Part shown: piece after piece, positions 1-4,670 of the stretch
How positions within the stretch are numbered: position 1 is the stretch's first letter
How the letters are laid out: the number at the start of each line of letters is the position of its first letter
Source: Gammaproteobacteria bacterium
GTDB taxonomy: Bacteria > Pseudomonadota > Gammaproteobacteria > Pseudomonadales > Pseudohongiellaceae
Direction of reading: 5' to 3'
Assembly (NCBI GenBank): GCA_016762995.1
Contig: JAESUT010000072.1
Span: forward strand, 1 to 6,128
DNA length: 6,128 nt
Notes under the pieces: generated by a model
Database searches by the model: none
Told to the model about the DNA's origin: nothing
What the model saw: only the letters and a program-made list of their open reading frames with translations
Translations under genes and position numbers: made by a program

Positions 1-965
1 CCAGCGCCCAGAACCGCCGCCTTCGAGATTGGCTTGGCTGCAGCCTGCTGCCTCTTCGCCAGACCGCCGAGAAACTGATCGTTAAGGAACATCTGTACAA
101 GATTCGCCGCTACTTCGGTTGCCGCCAGTTTAATAAAACCTTGGTGCTCAAGCTCTAGCGCGCCGGCACGGTCCATACCTGCTGCTTTCTGCATTGTCAT
201 TACCGCCGTAATGGGGGCGGGGTAATTCGGCCCTGCCGCAGCTGCAACCATGCCCTTGGCCGTCTCAAATGCCACATTCATTTCTATCGGCGTAAGCGTG
301 AGCGCGGAGGTCTTTTGTCTACGAATTTTTCCATAGTCGAATTTCCCCTCATTGCATTGCTGGATGATTTTCTCTGCCGCCTCAATGAGCATGTCTTTAT
401 CAACAATTGCATCGAGCGCGCCCTCAGCGAAGGCCTGCTTTGCCTTAATGTGCGACCCGCTACTAATCCATTGATTGGCATTGTCTGCTCCGATAAGTCG
501 AGGCAATCTTACGGTGCCACCGAAGCCAGGCAATAGCCCCAATTTAACCTCTGGAAAGCCTACAAGTGCAGATTCGGTTGCGACACGGTAATCCGCTGAG
601 ATGGCCAATTCAAAACCTCCGCCTAGCGCTATACCATCGATGGCTGCAACGGTTGGAAATGGCAGATCTTCCAGGTCAGAGAATATTTTATTTACCTCAA
701 CAAGCCATGCATGCACCTGTTGCTCGCCCTCGGCAAACTTTGAAGTAAACTCAGTAATATCGGCGCCAACTATGAAAGTCTTCTTGGCACTCGAGAGCAC
801 TAGGCCCGGTACATCAGCTTTTTGCAGGGCGGCGATAGCCAGCTGCAACTCACCCAAGGTTTCTTGATCGAATTTGTTTACAGATGAGCCTTCTAGGTCG
901 AACACCAGGTTGGCAATGCCAGAAGGCAATACATCGACGCTTAGCGCCTTGCCTGAGTAGATCAT
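1..965 (-). CDS. fadB: Fatty acid oxidation complex alpha subunit FadB, N-terminal part (enoyl-CoA hydratase half)
   Basis: Cytosolic beta-oxidation enzyme that hydrates trans-2-enoyl-CoA and then oxidises the 3-hydroxyacyl-CoA, working in complex with the thiolase FadA. Only 321 codons plus two bases lie in the window. They cover the whole crotonase domain (about residues 1-190) and the linker helices, and stop inside AAVLGAG, the start of the NAD-binding Rossmann motif of the dehydrogenase half. Known FadB proteins are about 715-730 residues, so more than half is missing. Seen in the sequence: FIVGADITEF at 64-73, the oxyanion-hole stretch IALGGGFE at 112-119, and PEVKLGLLPGFGG at 138-150. 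The two catalytic glutamates fall at E119 and E139, the same numbers as in E. coli FadB. AKGMVAAAAGPNYPAPITAV (about 236-255) also matches FadB rather than a stand-alone hydratase. ATG at 965 is preceded by GGAG (972-975, minus strand) six bases away. The frame is open throughout, with no frameshift. fadA would be expected beyond the left edge if the usual fadBA order holds; this cannot be seen. Confidence 0.95.
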   Translation of the reverse strand, partial: MIYSGKALSVDVLPSGIANLVFDLEGSSVNKFDQETLGELQLAIAALQKADVPGLVLSSAKKTFIVGADITEFTSKFAEGEQQVHAWLVEVNKIFSDLEDLPFPTVAAIDGIALGGGFELAISADYRVATESALVGFPEVKLGLLPGFGGTVRLPRLIGADNANQWISSGSHIKAKQAFAEGALDAIVDKDMLIEAAEKIIQQCNEGKFDYGKIRRQKTSALTLTPIEMNVAFETAKGMVAAAAGPNYPAPITAVMTMQKAAGMDRAGALELEHQGFIKLAATEVAANLVQMFLNDQFLGGLAKRQQAAAKPISKAAVLGA

Positions 966-1007
966 ATTTAGCTCCAATATAAGGTAAACCGCGCTATGGG
1001 TCAGAGC

Positions 1008-1037
1008 CGGACATTATAGCCCCGCTGGTCCTATATA
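1008..1037 (+). promoter_or_regulatory. Candidate promoter for the polysaccharide deacetylase gene
   Basis: CGGACA (1008-1013, four of six matches to TTGACA), an 18-bp spacer and TATATA (1032-1037) face right. The predicted start is near 1044, about 47 bases before the ATG. The elements interleave with the fadB promoter on the other strand, so the two could not easily be occupied at once. Based on hexamer matches only. Confidence 0.3.
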
Positions 1038-1041
1038 AGAA
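1013..1041 (-). promoter_or_regulatory. Candidate sigma70-type promoter for fadB
   Basis: On the minus strand a perfect TATAAT (1013-1018) sits 17 bp downstream of TTCTTA (1036-1041), a weak -35 that matches the consensus at three of six positions. Transcription would begin near 1006, giving a leader of about 40 bases before the ATG at 965. The spacer contains GCTGGTCC on the plus strand (1024-1031), which resembles one half of the enterobacterial FadR operator. The other half is not recognisable, so FadR control is only a guess. No PsrA-type GAAAC/GTTTC palindrome is visible. Confidence 0.5.
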
Positions 1042-1090
1042 GTCATCGACATCACAGCCAGATCAGCACGAATTGGGTTATTATCAACCT

Positions 1091-2170
1091 ATGATCAAAC
1101 ACTTAGAGCTATTCCTAGGAACAAAAAAAATCCCCAGCGCCTTCGCGTATTGGCTAATTAGCAGCGCCCTGCTAGCAGTTGGCAGTCCCTCCATGGCGGC
1201 GCAGAGCGCTGTCATCTTGCTCTACCACCACGTCGCCGAGAACACGCCCCCCTCGACGTCCATTTCCCCGGCTAACTTCGATGCGCACCTAGCCTATTTA
1301 AGAGACAACGGTTTCAACGTCATTGCACTCGATAGAATGATAGACAGCCTGCGCTCCGGTCAATCTCTGCCCGAAAAATCAGTAGTGATTACCTTTGACG
1401 ACGGATACAGCTCTATCTACAACGAAGCATTTCCCATGCTCGAGTCCTACGGCTACCCTTTTACGCTATTCCTAAGCACCGAGCCTATCGACAATGGCCT
1501 ACGTAACTACATGACCTGGGATCAGGTTCGGGAGATGAGTGCCGCCGGTGTGATCATTGCCAATCACATGATCGATCACCCCTATATGTTAGAGACAAGA
1601 GACAATGAATCTGATGATCAGAGGCTTGCAAGGTTGAGAGAGGATCTATTAAAGGCTGAGCAAAGAATAGAAACAGAGACCCAGCAGTCTCATCGCTATC
1701 TTGCCTACCCCTATGGCGAATATGACCCTGCTATAAAGTCACTCCTTCAGAAGCTGAATTTTGTCGGCCTAGCGCAAAATTCCGGTGCGGTGGGTCCTGA
1801 ATCAGATTTTCTTGCTCTACCGCGGTTTCCGCTTGCTAGCATTTACGCAAATTTGGATACGGCAAGCACAAAGTTTTCCACTCTGCCGTTTGTGGTAAGC
1901 CAATTGCGGCCCGATTCGCCGCTAACCTCGAACAGGAGCCCGTCGGCCGTACTCAAATTCGAGAAGGGAGACTACAACTTCAGTCAGATTGGCTGTTTCG
2001 CTAACAGCAAACCAATACCGATGACCTGGATAGATAGGGAACAAGGCGTGCTGGAATTAACTCCCGAAGCGAGCTATTCGGGAAGACGCTGGCGCTATAT
2101 CTGTACCGCTCCCGACCCAATCTCAAATCGTTTCTACTGGCATTCAGTGCAGTGGATAAATCTGGATTGA
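1091..2170 (+). CDS. Exported polysaccharide deacetylase (NodB fold, PgaB/IcaB-like type) with an extra C-terminal domain
   Basis: Predicted to remove N-acetyl (or other acyl) groups from an envelope or extracellular polysaccharide; the substrate cannot be told from sequence. The 359-residue protein starts with a signal peptide: charged N-terminus, hydrophobic stretch about 18-31, probable cleavage after SMA near 36. There is no lipobox cysteine. The NodB domain follows: ILLYHHV (42-48), motif 1 TFDDGY (101-106, metal aspartate probably D104), motif 2 HMIDHP (159-164, metal histidines H159 and H163), motif 3 YLAYPYGEYD (203-212) and LPRFPL (243-248). Oddity: the Ser/Thr that usually follows the first metal histidine is Met160. 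Residues 270-359 form a separate C-terminal region with two cysteines (C302, C338), possibly a disulfide, ending in FYWHSVQWINLD; I cannot name this domain. ATG at 1091 was chosen because it starts the signal peptide. An upstream in-frame TTG at 1073 would add six residues. Neither has a good Shine-Dalgarno sequence. It is divergent from fadB and convergent with the bax-like gene. Confidence 0.88.
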   Translation: MIKHLELFLGTKKIPSAFAYWLISSALLAVGSPSMAAQSAVILLYHHVAENTPPSTSISPANFDAHLAYLRDNGFNVIALDRMIDSLRSGQSLPEKSVVITFDDGYSSIYNEAFPMLESYGYPFTLFLSTEPIDNGLRNYMTWDQVREMSAAGVIIANHMIDHPYMLETRDNESDDQRLARLREDLLKAEQRIETETQQSHRYLAYPYGEYDPAIKSLLQKLNFVGLAQNSGAVGPESDFLALPRFPLASIYANLDTASTKFSTLPFVVSQLRPDSPLTSNRSPSAVLKFEKGDYNFSQIGCFANSKPIPMTWIDREQGVLELTPEASYSGRRWRYICTAPDPISNRFYWHSVQWINLD

Positions 2171-2193
2171 GGTCGCTCACGCGAATCAATTTT
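2166..2193. terminator. Candidate bidirectional terminator shared by the convergent deacetylase and bax-like genes
   Basis: An imperfect stem-loop: outer stem ATTGA (2166-2170) with TCAAT (2186-2190), inner stem TCGC (2173-2176) with GCGA (2181-2184), tetraloop TCAC, and a small internal loop (GG against A). On the plus strand it ends in four T (2190-2193); on the minus strand the flanking bases are less T-rich. The outer arms contain the TGA stops of both genes. The stem is short and mixed in GC content, so termination strength is uncertain. Confidence 0.4.
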
Positions 2194-3025
2194 CCATCCA
2201 ACGACGATCTCTTTGGCGTAAATCATTCTGCTGAATCAAGGTCTGAACTTCGTCAATATAGCTCTCCCCTCGCTGCGAATACCTGTCTAAACCCTGAGCC
2301 AGCAGCATCGGATCTAAGCGCCGGCCCAAGCGTCTAAGTCGCGCCCGCTCCTGGCGAAAGCCTGCATACAGACGATGGGTATTTATATTCAGGTAATAGC
2401 CCTCGATGGCAGCCTTAATAGAGTCGAAGCTCTTCACTTCATGGGTAGCACCCTCTACGCGCCTATTGGGGATGATGCCGCAACCTTCTTCGAAGCACCA
2501 TTGACCGAAGATATTATTGCCCTCCAGAGCAAACCTCGAGGTGCCCCATGCTGACTCATTTGCAGCCTGCGCTAGAACCAGAGAAGCAGGAATCACGTCC
2601 ACCTTCAACAATAACTCGTTCACCAGAGCCTGGTCACTCACAGCCTCAGTGCCTTCGCTGTAGGTAATCGCTAGGTCTATTACCCAGTTTCTTTCGCGCC
2701 CGGATAGCGCGATCCCTGCGTCTGCGATCTCGGCATAGCTTAGCAGCCTCAGACGCAGATCGCTGATGAGGCCGTTTTCGTAATGCACATAATCTTGCAG
2801 AAAATCAAAAAACTGCTGTTTCTTTACTTCGATGTTTGAGATTGATGCAAAGTCGGGAAAGACAACAATCGGCTCCGGTGTCAGAGCAGTCTCTGTAGCC
2901 GATTCATAGGTGGGAGCGAATTTCGTTATAGCAACCGTTAAGGCAATCAGGGCAACAGAGATCAGCCCCGCGAAGGCAAGTTCAAGCTTGCGCTTCTGCC
3001 CTGCAATCTCACCGTCTGACAGCAT
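2186..3025 (-). CDS. Bax-like membrane-anchored glucosaminidase-family protein (GH73-type peptidoglycan hydrolase)
   Basis: Predicted to cleave the glycan backbone of peptidoglycan as an N-acetylglucosaminidase, in the periplasm from an inner-membrane anchor. The family resemblance is to E. coli Bax, which is about as long as this 279-residue protein. Seen: a short N-terminal cytoplasmic stretch, one hydrophobic segment (about 15-37), an acidic and proline-containing linker (40-60), a helical region, then the glucosaminidase domain from about 140. PASLVLAQAANESAWGTS (146-163) carries the expected catalytic glutamate E157. GNNIFGQWC (169-177) is the usual GNNLFG block, followed by a second cysteine at 182. 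FDSIKAAIEGYYLNINTH (200-217) and YSQRGESYIDEV (249-260) are also typical. The ATG at 3025 has GGGAG (3031-3035, minus strand) five bases upstream, so the start is well supported. It ends 15 bp from the deacetylase stop, facing it. The two may act on related envelope glycans, but that is inference from position. Cleavage activity is predicted; a non-catalytic role cannot be excluded. Confidence 0.88.
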   Translation of the reverse strand: MLSDGEIAGQKRKLELAFAGLISVALIALTVAITKFAPTYESATETALTPEPIVVFPDFASISNIEVKKQQFFDFLQDYVHYENGLISDLRLRLLSYAEIADAGIALSGRERNWVIDLAITYSEGTEAVSDQALVNELLLKVDVIPASLVLAQAANESAWGTSRFALEGNNIFGQWCFEEGCGIIPNRRVEGATHEVKSFDSIKAAIEGYYLNINTHRLYAGFRQERARLRRLGRRLDPMLLAQGLDRYSQRGESYIDEVQTLIQQNDLRQRDRRWMEN

Positions 3026-3076
3026 CGAAACTCCCTAGTCATAGTTGCTACGCGTGCATCTATATTAGATGTACTA

Positions 3077-3104
3077 ATTATCGTCTCAGCAAAAAATACG
3101 TAAA
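3077..3104 (-). promoter_or_regulatory. Candidate promoter for the bax-like gene
   Basis: Reading leftward, TTTACG (3099-3104, four of six -35 matches), a 16-bp spacer and GATAAT (3077-3082, five of six). The predicted start is near 3070, giving a leader of about 45 bases. A CRP-like palindrome abuts the -35. A second TAATAT lies at 3062-3067 but has no -35 at a usable distance. Confidence 0.4.
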
Positions 3105-3122
3105 GTGACGCGAATCACAAAA
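3101..3122. promoter_or_regulatory. Candidate CRP/Vfr-family binding site
   Basis: AGTGA (3104-3108), six bases, TCACA (3115-3119). This matches the CRP core TGTGA-N6-TCACA at nine of ten positions with the exact spacing. The centre (3111.5) is 41.5 bp upstream of the start predicted for the bax-like promoter, the classical class II activator position. The outer A/T flanks fit only partly. Binding is inferred from the motif alone. Confidence 0.4.
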
Positions 3123-3254
3123 ATTTTCACCGAATTTATAATTTAGGACAACAGTTTCCGGCATTAGTTACTTATTTACTCTCTATCACGCCTGAGCTAT
3201 CTAATACAGATCACTGAAATCAAAGAAAATACCTGATATTTACGAATAAAATTT

Positions 3255-3275
3255 GCCGTCTCGCACTCGGCTTTT
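3255..3275 (+). terminator. Small GC hairpin with T-run (possible terminator)
   Basis: GCCG (3255-3258) pairs with CGGC (3268-3271) around a nine-base loop and is followed on the plus strand by TTTT (3272-3275). On the minus strand it lies about 50 bases beyond the bolA stop and is followed by AAATTTTATT, with flanking AAATT/AATTT that could extend the stem across a bulge. It could therefore end bolA leftward or a short transcript rightward. The four-pair stem is weak. Confidence 0.3.
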
Positions 3276-3322
3276 AAATTACTAATCTCAATGTGAGAAA
3301 TTTAGCTCTAATCTAGCATGCC

Positions 3323-3631
3323 TTATTTACTGCCGCCCCTGCAGTCCGGAGACGATGGCGAAGAACCCTGCCGCTGCTCCCATTCCTGCTCCGTATATAG
3401 GTGCAAGGCTAAGGCGTGCACACCCTCGTCAAGCTCGATCTGCAATAACTTGTAAACGGCCTGATGCCTACGCACCAAATTCAAGTCGGTGAATGTTGCA
3501 GAGACGGCAGTGACATTAAAGTGAGACTCAGTCGCTGGCCCACCATGCATATGGCTCTCGTTCGCAACCTCCAACATCGATGGCTGCAAAGCCTCCGACA
3601 ACTTTGCTTGAATCGTATCTTGTACCGACAT
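3323..3631 (-). CDS. bolA: BolA family protein
   Basis: Small protein with a class II KH-like fold. Known BolA proteins bind monothiol glutaredoxins through a shared [2Fe-2S] cluster. In E. coli, BolA also affects cell shape and envelope gene expression under stress. The 102 residues (E. coli BolA is 105) align end to end: TIQAKLSEALQPSMLEVANES (6-26), ATESHFNV (33-40), the VHALALHLYTEQEW core (71-84) with the conserved histidine H72, and the tail SPDCRGG (94-100), which parallels the E. coli SPPCRG tail. I chose ATG at 3631. An in-frame TTG at 3643 would add MIFT, but the Shine-Dalgarno sequence AGGGAG (3644-3649, minus strand) touches that codon with no spacer. From the ATG the same site is 12 bases away, rather long but usable. 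The gene is divergent from rbgA. Its terminal tail keeps Cys97. No glutaredoxin gene is visible nearby. Confidence 0.95.
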   Translation of the reverse strand: MSVQDTIQAKLSEALQPSMLEVANESHMHGGPATESHFNVTAVSATFTDLNLVRRHQAVYKLLQIELDEGVHALALHLYTEQEWEQRQGSSPSSPDCRGGSK

Positions 3632-3683
3632 AGTGAATATCAACTCCCTTCAATAGCCGCTGCGGCCAATTTTATTCCCATTC

Positions 3684-3712
3684 AGTATAACGTAAATGCT
3701 GTCGATAAAATG
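3684..3712 (-). promoter_or_regulatory. Candidate promoter for bolA
   Basis: Minus-strand TATACT (3684-3689, five of six) is the best -10; the predicted start is near 3677, with a leader of about 46 bases. At 17 bp the -35 would be CATTTT (3707-3712), a poor match. TCGACA (3700-3705) is a good -35 sequence but only 10 bp away, too close. A strong -10 with a weak -35 is compatible with sigmaS control, as known for E. coli bolA, but nothing here proves it. The E. coli gearbox elements are not recognisable. Confidence 0.35.
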
Positions 3713-3715
3713 GAG

Positions 3716-3744
3716 TGGTCATGACTGGCTAGCCTCGTTACACT
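3716..3744 (+). promoter_or_regulatory. Candidate promoter for rbgA
   Basis: TGGTCA (3716-3721, four of six), a 17-bp spacer and TACACT (3739-3744, four of six). The start would fall near 3751, leaving a leader of only about 16 bases that still includes the GGAG at 3756-3759. The -35 overlaps the palindrome GTCATGAC (3718-3725). Weak on sequence grounds, but in the right place. Confidence 0.3.
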
Positions 3745-3766
3745 GTCGCCCTCACGGAGCCCCCAA

Positions 3767-4600
3767 ATGACCATTTCCTGGTACCCCGGACATATGCACA
3801 AAGCCAGTAAAGAACTGGTGAAGATCATGCACAAGATGGATGCGGTGATCGAAGTCTTAGATGCACGCATACCCGAATCAAGCTGCAACCCTCTGCTGGC
3901 GAGTATTCATGAGGGGCGTCCCTGCATCCGCATCTTAAACAAATCGGATCTTGCTGATGACAAAGTGACCGCAGCCTGGGCCGCACACTTTTCCAAGATG
4001 GAGAACAGTGCCTGCCTCATCAACGGCAAGGGCGCGCAGCTCAGTCGAGCAGACATCGTAAAAACCGCAAAGAGACTCATCAAAAATACCGACGATACCG
4101 TGCTCATTCAGGGGCAGATCGTTATCGACGGCATTCCCAATGTTGGTAAATCGAGCCTCCTAAATCTATTCGCTGAGCGCAAGGTGGCCAACACCGGCAA
4201 TGAACCCGCTATTACCAAGGGCCAGCAGCGCGTCAAACTGCAAGAAGGTTGGTACCTGATCGATACCCCCGGCATGCTCTGGCCGAAGCTGGAAGATCAA
4301 GAGAGCGCCTACAGACTGGCCATCACAGGCACGATTCGAAGTACAGCAGTAGAAGTGGCTGACATTGCCTGGTTCCTCGCCGAGCTATTACTTCGAGATT
4401 ACCCAGAGCGCCTAGCGACAAGATACGCTTTACCTAGCTCCATCACTGAGCCTGAACCTTTCTTCGATGCCCTCGCGAAGCAACGCGGGTCAATAGGTCG
4501 TGGCGGCAGAGCGGACCTGAACAAAACGGCAGTAATATTACTAAACGAATTCCGCTCAGGTAAACTAGGCACATTCAGCCTGGAGACACCCCCCTCGTAA
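3767..4600 (+). CDS. rbgA: Ribosome biogenesis GTPase RbgA/YlqF (circularly permuted GTPase)
   Basis: Cytosolic GTPase. In Bacillus the family member acts late in assembly of the large ribosomal subunit. The 277 residues begin with the family signature WYPGHMHKASKEL (5-17), including H9, which corresponds to the catalytic histidine of B. subtilis RbgA. DARIP follows at 32-36. The nucleotide-binding motifs are permuted: G4 NKSD (58-61) precedes G1 GIPNVGKSS (122-130), then the G2 region PAITKGQQR (147-155) and G3 DTPG (166-169). In the G2 region the usual Pro-Gly is Pro-Ala. The C-terminal helical domain (about 185-270) is the RNA-contacting part in known members. ATG at 3767 has GGAG (3756-3759) seven bases upstream. 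It is divergent from bolA and lies 70 bp before the M16C protease gene on the same strand. E. coli lacks this GTPase, so its presence argues against a close enteric relative. Family assignment is firm; the assembly step in this organism is inferred. Confidence 0.94.
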   Translation: MTISWYPGHMHKASKELVKIMHKMDAVIEVLDARIPESSCNPLLASIHEGRPCIRILNKSDLADDKVTAAWAAHFSKMENSACLINGKGAQLSRADIVKTAKRLIKNTDDTVLIQGQIVIDGIPNVGKSSLLNLFAERKVANTGNEPAITKGQQRVKLQEGWYLIDTPGMLWPKLEDQESAYRLAITGTIRSTAVEVADIAWFLAELLLRDYPERLATRYALPSSITEPEPFFDALAKQRGSIGRGGRADLNKTAVILLNEFRSGKLGTFSLETPPS

Positions 4601-4670
4601 CGTCACCGCTCTAGGTACGTTCCGCTAGGAATCAATCAAGCAATACACGTTACAGAAGGCAACCCTAAGC

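Larger units (their letters stand above)
3026..3322. other. AT-rich intergenic region between the bax-like gene and bolA
   Basis: A 297-bp stretch without a convincing protein gene, visibly richer in A+T than the flanking genes. Both neighbours are on the minus strand, so it holds the end of the bolA transcript and the start of the bax-like transcript. It contains the bax-like promoter, the CRP-like palindrome, a perfect plus-strand TATAAT at 3137-3142 with ATCACA 17 bp upstream (3114-3119), and a GCCG/CGGC hairpin at 3255-3271. A 28-codon minus-strand frame (ATG at 3164, stop at 3078-3080) has no clear ribosome binding site and is not called. The plus strand has no ATG between the TATAAT and the hairpin. 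Confidence 0.7.

Noticed and set aside
315..867. Several plus-strand frames of 60-88 codons.
   Set aside because: They are antisense to fadB, whose minus-strand frame is intact from 965 to the window edge with catalytic residues in place.
3078..3164. A 28-codon minus-strand frame upstream of the bax-like gene (ATG at 3164).
   Set aside because: There is no convincing ribosome binding site. It runs through the promoter and CRP-like site, and its composition follows the AT-rich intergenic sequence.
3286..3298. The inverted repeat TCTCA-ATG-TGAGA just beyond the bolA stop.
   Set aside because: A five-pair stem with a three-base loop and no T-run on the minus strand is not a credible terminator, and it has no other clear role.
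635..3589. An identical 15-base string, CATCGATGGCTGCAA, occurs at 635-649 (inside fadB) and at 3575-3589 (inside bolA).
   Set aside because: It is read in different frames (AAIDG in FadB, LQPSM in BolA), lies inside conserved coding sequence in both, and has no flanking similarity. Chance is the simplest explanation.
3718..3725. The palindrome GTCATGAC between bolA and rbgA as an operator.
   Set aside because: The symmetry does not extend beyond eight bases, and I know no regulator with this site. A palindrome of this length is expected by chance in a few kilobases.
4620..4631. The small hairpin TTCC-GCTA-GGAA between rbgA and the M16C gene as a terminator.
   Set aside because: The stem is four pairs and no T-run follows it, so it is unlikely to stop transcription.
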